DNA of 64,000 bases from an uncultured Eggerthellaceae bacterium (GTDB lineage Bacteria > Actinomycetota > Coriobacteriia > Coriobacteriales > Eggerthellaceae). The position numbers and the translations under genes were made by a program. The stretch spans positions 1 to 64,000 of the forward strand of contig CAJOIP010000001.1 in the NCBI GenBank assembly GCA_905234785.1. The letters are read 5' to 3'. Under the pieces are notes generated by a model that saw only the letters and a list, made by a program, of their open reading frames with translations, was not told where the DNA came from and searched no databases. Position 1 is the first letter of the stretch. Each line of letters begins with the position of its first letter. Below are positions 36,331 through 44,296 of this stretch, piece by piece.

Positions 36331-38220
36331 ATGCGCCGGTTCAAGCTTGCGAACGTGTTGCTCGGCTTGGAGGATTTCCTGGCCGAGATTCCCGAGGTGC
36401 TATACCAGGTAGAAGACGGGTCATCGTGCGAATACGATGATCGCTCGGGCGAGCTCGCCGTTTCGGGGCTCGTCGATTTCTGCACGTACTTCAACGGAGC
36501 ATCGGTTGCCAAGTGGCGTCGCTACACGGTGGCCAAGCGCATCTTCCTGCACCTCGAGCTCGCGGGAGACGCCTGCACGGTGGCATTGCGCACACTCGAT
36601 GCGCCCGATGCGAGCTCGCCGGCTTTGTCGGAAGTTGTTGAAGCGCTGGAAGTCGAGCCTGCTGCATCCTTCCGCGAAATCGAACTCGAGATGCCCGAGG
36701 ATGTCGTCATCGCGGGATTCGCGCTCATGACGGCTGGTACGGTGAAGGTGCGTAACGCGTACTACTACACCGAGGTCGACGAAGAAAGCGTGCGTGATAT
36801 CCGCGTTGCGGTTTGCACTACGACGTTCCAAAAAGAGGAGTTCATCGTTCCCAACATCGCCCGCATCCGGAAGGGCGTGTTGGAAAGCGCCGACGAAATA
36901 GCCGATCGCTTTCACATGTTCGTGGTTGACAACGGGCGCACACTCGACGCCGCAGGACTTTCTGGCGGTGGCGTCACGGTTATCCCGAACCCTAACGCCG
37001 GCGGCGCTGGCGGCTTTGCGCGTGGCATGATGGAGGCGCTTGATGCGCCTGATGGCTTTACGCACGTCATTCTCATGGACGATGATGTTCGCATGTCAGT
37101 TGAAAGCTTCCATCGCACGTTCGCGCTGTTGTCGCTTGCTTGCGAAGAATATGCGCTTGCCTGCCTGAACGGCGCGATGCTGGAACTCGAGCGACCGTGG
37201 TTGCAATACGAAGACGTCGCCTTCGCCCGCGAAATGGGCGGATACGATCGCCTGAAGCACGACTACCGCATCACGAACCAGACAGAGATTGTGCAAAACG
37301 AGCTCTTCGACGTGGAAGTGCCGCATGCGTACGGAGCTTGGTGGTACAGCTGCGTTCCTCTTGCGCTCGTGCGTGAAAAAGGCCTGCCGATGCCGTTCTT
37401 CGTGCGGTGCGACGATGCTGAATTCGGCGTGCGCCTTGGCGCGAAATACATGACCATGAACGGCATCTGCGTATGGCACGCTCGGTTCGACACGCGTTTC
37501 AACGCTGCCGTCGACTTGTACCAGTACGCGCGTAATGTCATGGCGATGATGGCGTTGCACGACGACTTCTTCGACCAGGATAAGTTCATGATGCTGTATT
37601 GGCGCATCTTCCATTTCCGCATGCGCAAGATGGAATATGACGCGATTGAATTGTGGCTCGACGGGCTTGAGGACTACCTCAAAGGCCCTGAATTCCTCAT
37701 GGAGGTTGACGGGGCGGCGTTGCTGAAGCAGAACAACGAACGGAAAGAGCGGCTCGTGCCCGTTGACGAGCTCGACCCGGCGATTATGGCCGAATTGGAA
37801 TACGATCCGGCATGGCTGTCTCGCCCGGAAGATCCCGTGCGCGACAACGCTCTTGCAAATGCGGCGTTTCATGTATCCGATCGGGCAAAAAAGCTGTTCA
37901 TGACGATACCGTACGATCGGCACCTGCTTCCCGATTTCATGCTCAGCCCGAAACCCGGCGTGGTGACTGGCGTCGACTCGTTTTCGCCGTGGTGGACGAT
38001 CGTCGCGCGCAGCAACCTCGTTGTTTTGAACTCCGACGCCACGATGGGCCATGTGCGCACGCTCGACCGCGAGCGTTATAAGCAGTTGACCGAGCGCTTC
38101 AAGGACCTGATGAAGCGCTATCGTGAAGAGGGCGCCGCCATCGCCGCGCGGTGGCGCGAGAAGATGCCCGAAATGACGTCCGAGGAATTCTGGCGCGCGT
38201 ATTTGGAACGGTTGAGCTAG
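36331..38220 (+). CDS. galactofuranosyltransferase GlfT2-like protein
   Basis: A 629-residue protein with the GlfT2 layout: an N-terminal beta-sandwich (residues about 1-165), a GT-A domain (RVAVCTTTFQKEEFIVPNI, VVDNGRTLD, NPNAGGAGGFARGM, ILMDDDVRM), a domain with VPHAYGAWWYSC and FVRCDDAEFGVR near residues 335-365 followed by VWHARF, and a helical C terminus. In mycobacteria GlfT2 polymerises the cell-wall galactan from UDP-galactofuranose with the DDD and DDAEF acidic clusters seen here. GGGGAGGGC precedes the ATG at 36331. No UDP-galactopyranose mutase is visible in this window, so the donor must come from elsewhere or differ. Confidence 0.85.
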   Translation: MRRFKLANVLLGLEDFLAEIPEVLYQVEDGSSCEYDDRSGELAVSGLVDFCTYFNGASVAKWRRYTVAKRIFLHLELAGDACTVALRTLDAPDASSPALSEVVEALEVEPAASFREIELEMPEDVVIAGFALMTAGTVKVRNAYYYTEVDEESVRDIRVAVCTTTFQKEEFIVPNIARIRKGVLESADEIADRFHMFVVDNGRTLDAAGLSGGGVTVIPNPNAGGAGGFARGMMEALDAPDGFTHVILMDDDVRMSVESFHRTFALLSLACEEYALACLNGAMLELERPWLQYEDVAFAREMGGYDRLKHDYRITNQTEIVQNELFDVEVPHAYGAWWYSCVPLALVREKGLPMPFFVRCDDAEFGVRLGAKYMTMNGICVWHARFDTRFNAAVDLYQYARNVMAMMALHDDFFDQDKFMMLYWRIFHFRMRKMEYDAIELWLDGLEDYLKGPEFLMEVDGAALLKQNNERKERLVPVDELDPAIMAELEYDPAWLSRPEDPVRDNALANAAFHVSDRAKKLFMTIPYDRHLLPDFMLSPKPGVVTGVDSFSPWWTIVARSNLVVLNSDATMGHVRTLDRERYKQLTERFKDLMKRYREEGAAIAARWREKMPEMTSEEFWRAYLERLS

Positions 38221-38244
38221 GAGAGGCTGGGTACGTATCCCACT

Positions 38245-38320
38245 GTCATCCCGAGCGAAGCGAGGGATCTCCGCGAAGCGGCGGGCAGAGCCCGAGATAC
38301 CTCGCTTCGCTCGGGATGAC
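38245..38320. repeat. dispersed palindromic element (GTCATCCCGAGCG type)
   Basis: The arms GTCATCCCGAGCGAAGCGAGG and its exact complement end a 76-base element located between the two GlfT-like genes. The same outer sequence bounds the element at 51982-52111 (with CCTGAGC) and forms the unit of the minisatellite at 41667-41918. It is noncoding and could act as a weak hairpin terminator. Confidence 0.85.
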
Positions 38321-38356
38321 AAAACAGCTTTATAGTTGGTTGTCCGAGGAGGGACG

Positions 38357-40456
38357 TTGGAAGGCAAAGTCGCCATCGTGGTGGTCACCTACAAGCGCCA
38401 GCGCTTGCTGGCCGACTTGCTGGGCTCCTACCTTTCGCTGACTGTCGCGCCGTGGCGCGTGGTCATCGTCGACAACGAGAACTCGCCCGCAACCGAGCGC
38501 GTCATCGAGGTCGCACGGCGCGAAATCGCCGAGGGCAACACGCACGTGCCTTGGCCCGAAGGCGGCGATACGTTCGTGTACGCCCCGCAGCCGGAAAACA
38601 CCGGCGGATCGGGCGGTTTTTCCATGGGCGTGCGCATCGCCTACGATTTGGGCGCCGACTGGTTCTGGCTCATGGACGACGACGTGGAGGTTCTGCCCGA
38701 TTCGCTCGCAGGGCTTTCCGCGTGGACAGATGGCCATGACGTCGTGCAGGGCAGCCGCCTCGATTACGACGGCGGCCCGTTCTACTGGCAGTACCATTTC
38801 ATCGCGCCGCTCGGCATTTACGACCCGCTGGCAACGGCGAAATTCGGCGAAGCGGGCTTCAAGCACACGAACACGATGTGCTTCGAAGGCGGGTTGTTCT
38901 CGCGCAGCATCGTCGAGCAAATCGGTTTTCCCGACGATCGGTTCTTCATATACTGGGACGATTGCGTGTACGGTTATCTGGCCAGCAAGGTCACGGATTC
39001 CGTGGTCGTTTCCGATTTCATCCTCAAGCGCACGCGTGAAGTGGTGAATTGGGAGGTCACGGGCACGCGTCAGCTAAGCTCTTCGTCGAACATGGTGCGG
39101 TATTACAACATGCGCAACCGCGGGCATATGGCGCGCTATCTGCAACTGCACGGTGACTACAACCCGGTGCTGTTCGGAGCGGGCACGGTGCTCAGCTTCG
39201 CGAAGGAGTTCGTGCGGCTGGCTGTGGTTGACCGCGAGCTATTCGCAAGCGGCGCAAAGCGGCTCGTCGACGGGTGGCTCGATTCGCGGCGCATCATACA
39301 CGACCCGAGCTGGCAGCCAATGGAAAAGCCGGCGTTCACGGGCGATGCGCCAGCGAAACCCGTCGTTTCGGTCATCGTTCCGATTTACAACGTCGAACGC
39401 TATCTCGACCAGGCGCTTTCGAGCTTGGAAAACCAGACGCTGCGCGATATCGAGATCATCTGCGTGAACGATGGCTCGACCGATGGCTCACTTGCCATCA
39501 TGCAAGCCCACGCTGCGCGCGATGCCCGCGTGCGCATCATCGACAAACCCAACGGCGGGTACGGTTCGGCCATGAACTGCGGCCTTGATGCGGTGCGCGG
39601 CGAGTGGATCGCCATCTTGGAACCCGACGACTACATCGACGAGGGCATGTTCAAGGATCTGACCGAGTTCGCGGCTTCGTTCGACCAGCCGATCGACATC
39701 GTGCGCGCGCCGTACTGGAGCATCTGGATGCCCGACACGCCACAGCAGCGTCGCATGCACTGCACGTACAAGGGCATGATCCGCCCTGCGGCTCAGCCGT
39801 TCACGGTGTTCGAGCCGGCGGGCGCCGAGCTCATGGCGCACCATCCTTCCATCTGGTCGGCGTTGTACCGCCGCGCGTTCCTGGAAGAGCACGGCATCCG
39901 CTTCCACGAGATTCCCGGTGCCGGATGGGCCGACAACCCGTTTTTGTACGACACGCATTGCCGCGCGAAGGCCATCGCGTACTGGGACAAGCCGTACTAC
40001 AACTACCGCGAGGAGACGCCCGAGAAGCAGGCGGCGTTCGCGCATCGCAGCACGCTGCTGCCAATCGAGCGCTGGAACGACATCCAGGACATCGTGGACG
40101 AGCTCGGCATCACCGAGGAATGCGTGCTGCGCACCCAGGTGAAGCGCGCGTTCCTATATGCGAGCGGCATCGTGGAGGAGGTCGGAACCGAGCGGCCCGA
40201 TGTGCATGAGGCGCTTATGGGCATGTTCAACCGGCTCGACGACGAGCTCGTGTTCTCCGATTCCGCCGTGTCGCCCGCGTGGAAGGCACGCTATGCCGAG
40301 ATGAAGGGCGTTGCCATGCCCGAAGTCTCGCCGGTTCCCTACGCGCTGAACCTTGCCGAGCGCGGCATTCACACCCTGCGCTACTCCGGCCCTGCTCATG
40401 CCGCGTACATGGTCCGCGGCTTCCTCACCCGCCACAAGTCCCGCACCGGCAACTAG
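38357..40456 (+). CDS. bifunctional glycosyltransferase: GlfT1-like domain fused to GT2 domain
   Basis: A 699-residue protein. The N-terminal domain (VAIVVVTYKRQRLLADLL, VIVDNENS, NTGGSGGFSMGVRIAYD, WLMDDDVEVLPDSL, FIYWDDCVYGYL) resembles the galactan-initiating transferase GlfT1. The second domain begins near residue 335 (VSVIVPIYNVERYLDQAL, ICVNDGSTDGS, ILEPDDYIDEGMF) and is an ordinary GT2. The best start is TTG at 38357, preceded by GAGGAGGG; the upstream TTG at 38336 lacks a site. With the GlfT2-like neighbour this suggests a galactofuran-type polymer with a further sugar added by the fused domain. A 27-bp inverted repeat follows the gene. Confidence 0.83.
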   Translation: MEGKVAIVVVTYKRQRLLADLLGSYLSLTVAPWRVVIVDNENSPATERVIEVARREIAEGNTHVPWPEGGDTFVYAPQPENTGGSGGFSMGVRIAYDLGADWFWLMDDDVEVLPDSLAGLSAWTDGHDVVQGSRLDYDGGPFYWQYHFIAPLGIYDPLATAKFGEAGFKHTNTMCFEGGLFSRSIVEQIGFPDDRFFIYWDDCVYGYLASKVTDSVVVSDFILKRTREVVNWEVTGTRQLSSSSNMVRYYNMRNRGHMARYLQLHGDYNPVLFGAGTVLSFAKEFVRLAVVDRELFASGAKRLVDGWLDSRRIIHDPSWQPMEKPAFTGDAPAKPVVSVIVPIYNVERYLDQALSSLENQTLRDIEIICVNDGSTDGSLAIMQAHAARDARVRIIDKPNGGYGSAMNCGLDAVRGEWIAILEPDDYIDEGMFKDLTEFAASFDQPIDIVRAPYWSIWMPDTPQQRRMHCTYKGMIRPAAQPFTVFEPAGAELMAHHPSIWSALYRRAFLEEHGIRFHEIPGAGWADNPFLYDTHCRAKAIAYWDKPYYNYREETPEKQAAFAHRSTLLPIERWNDIQDIVDELGITEECVLRTQVKRAFLYASGIVEEVGTERPDVHEALMGMFNRLDDELVFSDSAVSPAWKARYAEMKGVAMPEVSPVPYALNLAERGIHTLRYSGPAHAAYMVRGFLTRHKSRTGN

Positions 40457-40463
40457 TTTGATT

Positions 40464-40562
40464 GATGCACCGGAGGGGAGCTGGTGCATCGTTTCGCAAG
40501 AAAGGCTCCGGGCTCCCTTGCACTCGCTGCAAAATGATGCACCAGCTCCCCTCCGGTGCATC
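40464..40562. repeat. perfect 27-bp inverted repeat (GATGCA-GGAGGGG family)
   Basis: The arms 40464-40490 and 40536-40562 are perfect complements around a 45-base centre; the outer sequence is GATGCACCGGAGGGGAGC. It starts 8 bases after a stop codon and is followed by GTTGTTTT, so it may terminate transcription. Related elements are at 41613-41650 and 53983-54067. Confidence 0.88.
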
Positions 40563-40630
40563 GTTGTTTTGCGCATATTCGCACTAAGGTATAGACTGGT
40601 AAATTCCACGCTTTAGAAAGGAACCACACC

Positions 40631-41596
40631 ATGACCGTCCTCGAATCGAACACCCTCCGCGAGACTCCTTCGTTGTCGCAGACCGACGTGAACGCGGGCT
40701 TCACGCTGCGCGAGTATGACGATAAGAACGAGATTCAGCGCTTCATCATGAGCGACGCCGTGAACCTGCGCCTACGCACGCACGGCATCAAGCTCGTCGA
40801 GATGGACCATCCCTACGAGATCCCCGAGAAGTTCCGCGAGTACTCGAAGATCATGCTCGAGCACCAGCTCGGCCGGGTCGACCCCGGCCAGTTCGAGAAC
40901 CACCGCATCTGCGGTTTGTACAGCGACCTGAAGCCCGACACCGAAACTGCCACCATCGGGCTGGTCGAGTACTACGACCTGCTGGCCACGTTCTACTCGT
41001 TCCCGTTCGTGTACAAAAACGACAACGACGCCATCGAATTCAAGGGCTCGAGCTACATCTACAACGACTTCGGCGTGCTGTATCCGCTGTCGCTGATGCT
41101 CGGCGCGAACCCTATCGGCGCTAACACGCTTGCCATCACCAAAGACTTCCGCATTCTCGTTTACAAGCAGCCTGAAGACGCGCACATCAACCCCGGCCGC
41201 CTCATGCCGTCGGGCTCGGGTTCCGCCAGCTGGCACGACTACATCGATATCGACGCCGAGACGCTGCAGGACATCGTGAAGCACGGCGCCGAATGGAAGA
41301 TGCGCAACGAATGCAAGATTCCCGAGAGCTGCGGCACGTCGACGCACATTTTGGGCATGGCCCGCGTGCCCATCGGCATGAAGCCCGACTTCTACTGCTT
41401 CACCATGCTCGACGCCACGTGGGACGAGCTTCAGGCCGCAGGCGTCACGCCGTACGAGGTGGTGGAGGCGCGCGACGCCGAGCACATGTCCGACGCCCTG
41501 TTCGCCTACATCGACGCGAAGAACGCCGAGAAGCCGGGCAGCGTTTCCATCCAGCTGTACCTGCAAGCCAAGCTCCTCTCGGAAGTCTGCCGCTAA
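40631..41596 (+). CDS. conserved-looking protein of unknown function
   Basis: A 321-residue soluble protein with no signal peptide or membrane span and no motif I can assign. It has a well-structured composition, with central NDFGVLYPLSLMLGANPIGANTLAITKDFRILVYKQ and NPGRLMPSGSGSASWHDYID, and a C-terminal alpha/beta segment (FYCFTMLDATWDEL). AAAGGA lies before the ATG. Codon use is that of the surrounding core genes, so it is not a recent arrival. It sits alone between two palindromic elements: one upstream, one acting as terminator downstream. A remote relation of the GS...SWHDYID part to Nudix-like folds crossed my mind but the Nudix box is absent. Confidence 0.75.
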   Translation: MTVLESNTLRETPSLSQTDVNAGFTLREYDDKNEIQRFIMSDAVNLRLRTHGIKLVEMDHPYEIPEKFREYSKIMLEHQLGRVDPGQFENHRICGLYSDLKPDTETATIGLVEYYDLLATFYSFPFVYKNDNDAIEFKGSSYIYNDFGVLYPLSLMLGANPIGANTLAITKDFRILVYKQPEDAHINPGRLMPSGSGSASWHDYIDIDAETLQDIVKHGAEWKMRNECKIPESCGTSTHILGMARVPIGMKPDFYCFTMLDATWDELQAAGVTPYEVVEARDAEHMSDALFAYIDAKNAEKPGSVSIQLYLQAKLLSEVCR

Positions 41597-41612
41597 ACGT
41601 AAAACGAGGGCT

Positions 41613-41655
41613 CCCCTCCCGCTGCATCGTGTGCGATGTAGCGGGAGGGGTTTTT
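41613..41655 (+). terminator. strong hairpin terminator (GATGCA-GGAGGGG family)
   Basis: A 17-bp stem (41613-41629 with 41634-41650, one G-T pair), a TGTG loop and TTTTT follow the unknown gene. The stem sequence (CCCCTCCCGCTGCATC) belongs to the same family as the inverted repeats at 40464 and 53983. Confidence 0.9.
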
Positions 41656-41666
41656 CTGTGCACATT

Positions 41667-41918
41667 GTCATCCCGAGCAAAGCGCGAGTGCATCCCCATG
41701 ACAACCCGAGCAAGGCGCGAGTGCATCCCCATGTCAACCCGAGCAAAGCGCGAGTGCATCCCCATGACAACCCGAGCAAGGCGCGAGTGCATCCCCATGT
41801 CAACCCGAGCAAGGCGCGAGTGCATCCCCATGTCATCCCGAGCGGAGCGCGAGTGCATCCCCATGTCAACCCGAGCAAGGCGCGAGTGCATCCCCATGTC
41901 ATCCCGAGCGGAGCGCGA
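41667..41918. repeat. 33-bp tandem repeat array (seven complete units plus a partial)
   Basis: Units start at 41667, 41700, 41733, 41766, 41799, 41832 and 41865, with a partial eighth at 41898. Each reads G(T/A)CA(A/T)CCCGAGC, then (A/G)(A/G)(A/G)GCGCGAGTGC and ATCCCCAT, with changes at only four or five positions. The beginning equals the outer arm of the palindromes at 38245 and 51982. Because 33 is divisible by three, all frames stay open and produce long false reading frames on both strands, such as MGMHSRLARVD. The array is noncoding. It lies between a terminator and glnA. Confidence 0.92.
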
Positions 41919-42050
41919 AGCGCGGAGTCGAGGGATCTCCCCCGTCACAACGGAGTAAACCCTCGCTTACGCCCGGTATGACATATGTGGGTCAATTCCA
42001 TCGTTAAAACTTCGTGAACAGGCTGCGGATGCGGCGTCGTTGGGCCTCGT

Positions 42051-42064
42051 GGTAAGGTATTACC
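42051..42064. promoter_or_regulatory. dyad GGTAA-GGTA-TTACC upstream of glnA
   Basis: A perfect 5-bp dyad lies 43 bases upstream of the glnA start and could be an operator. It is not a clear match to the actinobacterial GlnR box, so the link with the adjacent regulator is only a suggestion. The rest of 41919-42106 shows nothing recognisable. Confidence 0.3.
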
Positions 42065-42106
42065 ATTCTGGAAGAGATTGCGCCATCGACGTTAGGGGCT
42101 AGCGCC

Positions 42107-43444
42107 ATGAATCCGGAGCTCGATTTCGTGCTGAAGACCATCAAGAGCCGCGACGTGCACTTCGTGCGCCTGTGGTTCACCGACGTGCTGGGAACGTGCA
42201 AGTCGTTTGCCGTGTCGCCGTCGGAAATCGAGGATGCGTTCGTCGACGGCATGGGCTTCGACGGCAGCTGCGTGGCGGGCTTCAGCCCGGCCGAGGAATC
42301 GGACATGCTGGCGTTTCCCGACCCCGAGACGTTCCAAGTGCTGCCGTGGCGCCCCTCGCAGGACGCCGTGGCGCGCATGTTCTGCGATATTCGCACGCCC
42401 GACGGCTCCGCATTCGAAGGCGACCCGCGCCAGGTGCTGCGCCGCATGGTGAACAAGGCGGCCGACGCCGGCTACATCTTCAACGTCGGCCCCGAGCTCG
42501 AGTACTACTACTTCAAGGACTCCACGACGCCCGCGGTGCTCGACCATGGCGGCTACTTCGACCTGACGAGCCTCGATTACGCGTCTGACCTGCGCCGCGA
42601 TACGGTGCTATCGCTCGAGAAGATGGGCATTCCCATCGAGTACTCGCACCACGAGAACGGCCCATCCCAGCACGAGATCGACCTGCGCTACACCGACGCG
42701 CTTTCCATGGCCGATGCTGTCATGACGTACAAGCTGGTCGTGAAGGAAATCGCGCGCGTGCACGGCGTGTATGCGTCGTTCATGCCCAAGCCGCTCGTCG
42801 ACGCGCCGGGCAGCGGCATGCACGTGCACCAAAGCCTCGTCGATTTCGACGGGAACAACCTGTTCTACGACGAGTCCGACCCGCTGGGCTACAACCTCTC
42901 CGAGCTCGCGAAGCACTACATTGCGGGCATTTTGAAGTATGCGCCCGAGTTCAGCCTGGTCACGAACCAGTACGTGAATTCGTACAAGCGCCTCATCGGC
43001 AACGGCGACGTGCCGGCGTGCCTGTCGTGGGCGCGCACGAACCGCTCGACCTTGTTGCGCGTGCCGGGCTATCGCCCGCATCGCCCGGATGCCTGCCGCA
43101 TCGAACTGCGCAGCCCCGACCCGGCGGCCAACCCGTACCTTGCGTTCGCCGTCATGCTGGCGGCCGGTATGGCGGGCATCGAAGAGGGGCTGGAACCGCC
43201 CGCGCCCGTCGAGGACAAAAACCTGTTCTCGTACTCCACGCACGCCGCCGAGGAAGCGGGGCTTGCCTTGCTGCCGGCGAACCTGGGCGAGGCAGTCGAT
43301 TTGTTCGAGTCGTCGCAACTCATGAAGGACACGCTTGGCGAGCACATTCACTCGTACCTGGTGAAAACGAAGCGCGCCGAGTGGATGGACTACCTGCGTC
43401 ACGTCAGCTCGTGGGAGCTCGACCGCAACCTGGCGGTGCTGTAA
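42107..43444 (+). CDS. glnA: glutamine synthetase type I
   Basis: A 445-residue cytoplasmic enzyme that condenses ammonia and glutamate using ATP. Signatures: MGFDGSCVAGF (near residue 50), metal-binding ELEYYYF (about 130), HHENGPSQHEIDLRY, GSGMHVHQSL (about 245), NSYKRLI and the glutamate-binding RIELRSPDPAANPYLAFA. The length is that of the GSI-alpha form, and the adenylylation region of GSI-beta enzymes is not seen, so control is probably by feedback and transcription. AGGGG precedes the ATG. A response-regulator-like gene follows 73 bases later. Confidence 0.96.
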   Translation: MNPELDFVLKTIKSRDVHFVRLWFTDVLGTCKSFAVSPSEIEDAFVDGMGFDGSCVAGFSPAEESDMLAFPDPETFQVLPWRPSQDAVARMFCDIRTPDGSAFEGDPRQVLRRMVNKAADAGYIFNVGPELEYYYFKDSTTPAVLDHGGYFDLTSLDYASDLRRDTVLSLEKMGIPIEYSHHENGPSQHEIDLRYTDALSMADAVMTYKLVVKEIARVHGVYASFMPKPLVDAPGSGMHVHQSLVDFDGNNLFYDESDPLGYNLSELAKHYIAGILKYAPEFSLVTNQYVNSYKRLIGNGDVPACLSWARTNRSTLLRVPGYRPHRPDACRIELRSPDPAANPYLAFAVMLAAGMAGIEEGLEPPAPVEDKNLFSYSTHAAEEAGLALLPANLGEAVDLFESSQLMKDTLGEHIHSYLVKTKRAEWMDYLRHVSSWELDRNLAVL

Positions 43445-43517
43445 TGCGAAGGCGAGCTAATACCCGTAGATGCGCAAATCTCTGCGCCACCGTTGCGCAG
43501 GTTGGCGGTGGTGCCCG

Positions 43518-44186
43518 ATGAGGAAGACGGTCGTCTTCATCGCCGACTCGCTCGACAACGCCTACAAGTTCCAGCAGGTGCTGAGCGGCTTCGACGTGGA
43601 CATTTCGGCCGGGTCGACGGTGCAGATTAAGAAGCTGCTCGCGCCGGGTGCCAGCCACGACCTCATCGTGTTCGAGGCACGCGGCTCGGCCAGCGCGAAC
43701 CTGCCAGAAATCGTGCAGCTCTCCGAAGACCGCACGTGTCCGCTGCTCGTCATCGTGGACGAGTCGGAAGCGGGGCGCCTGAAGTTGCCCGGCCTCGTGC
43801 CGAGCGACTTCATCGTGCACGGCGCCAGCTTGGAAGAGTGCTCGGCTCGCGTGCGGCGCCTGCTGCAAGACGATGGCGCGGCGGGAAACGGGGAGGTCAT
43901 TTCCATCGACGCCATGACCATAAACCTGGCGACGTACCAGGTGACGGTTGCCGACGAACCGGTCGACTTCACGTATTTGGAATACGCGTTGCTGTCGTTC
44001 TTGGTGCGCCATCCGGGCCACACGTTCTCGCGCGACGCGCTGCTGCAGCACGTGTGGGGCTTCGACTACTACGGCGGCTCGCGCACCGTCGACGTGCACG
44101 TACGCCGCATCCGCGCCAAACTCGGCCCCGAACTTGCCCAACGCCTCGAAACCGTCCGCGGCGTCGGCTACCTCTGGAGCAACTAA
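43518..44186 (+). CDS. OmpR-type regulator with atypical receiver, GlnR-like by context
   Basis: A 222-residue protein: receiver-like domain (residues 1-115) and C-terminal OmpR/PhoB winged helix (VDFTYLEYALLSFLVRHPG, SRDALLQHVWGFDYYGGSRTVDVHVRRIRAKLG). The acidic pair is reduced to D10, the phosphoacceptor position is Glu53 (DLIVFEARG) and the conserved beta-5 Lys is missing, so phosphorylation is unlikely. No histidine kinase is adjacent. The position after glnA and the orphan, atypical receiver recall actinobacterial GlnR, which also works without phosphorylation; a nitrogen role is an inference. The ATG at 43518 has only a weak GGTGG upstream. A 13-bp hairpin follows the stop. Confidence 0.85.
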   Translation: MRKTVVFIADSLDNAYKFQQVLSGFDVDISAGSTVQIKKLLAPGASHDLIVFEARGSASANLPEIVQLSEDRTCPLLVIVDESEAGRLKLPGLVPSDFIVHGASLEECSARVRRLLQDDGAAGNGEVISIDAMTINLATYQVTVADEPVDFTYLEYALLSFLVRHPGHTFSRDALLQHVWGFDYYGGSRTVDVHVRRIRAKLGPELAQRLETVRGVGYLWSN

Positions 44187-44188
44187 CT

Positions 44189-44217
44189 CATCCAAACAGC
44201 CTTAGGCCGTTTGGATG
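44189..44217 (+). terminator. hairpin after the regulator gene
   Basis: A 13-bp stem (44189-44201 with 44205-44217, one G-T pair) with loop TTA starts 2 bases after the stop codon. No T-tract follows, so it may be a weak terminator or mRNA-end stabiliser. A looser copy of its core (CCAAACGGCTTCAGGCC) comes next at about 44225-44241. Confidence 0.55.
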
Positions 44218-44266
44218 AAAGTCAACCAAACGGCTTCAGGCCACATGGTTGGCTCCGATTTGCCTT

Positions 44267-44272
44267 TATACT
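44267..44272 (+). promoter_or_regulatory. candidate -10 element for polA
   Basis: TATACT 24 bases upstream of the polA ATG; the -35 region is unclear. Confidence 0.4.
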
Positions 44273-44296
44273 TTCCCCTAACGGAAAGGATTCCCC

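Noticed and set aside
40772-41902. Long minus-strand open frame (376 codons) and frames of 116 and 167 codons over the 33-bp array
   Set aside because: The frame is open only because the tandem unit is divisible by three and the rest is the shadow of the gene at 40631-41596; no ribosome site, and the repeats match noncoding elements elsewhere.
41667-41918. CRISPR array
   Set aside because: The units are contiguous 33-bp repeats without unique spacers, and no cas genes are nearby.
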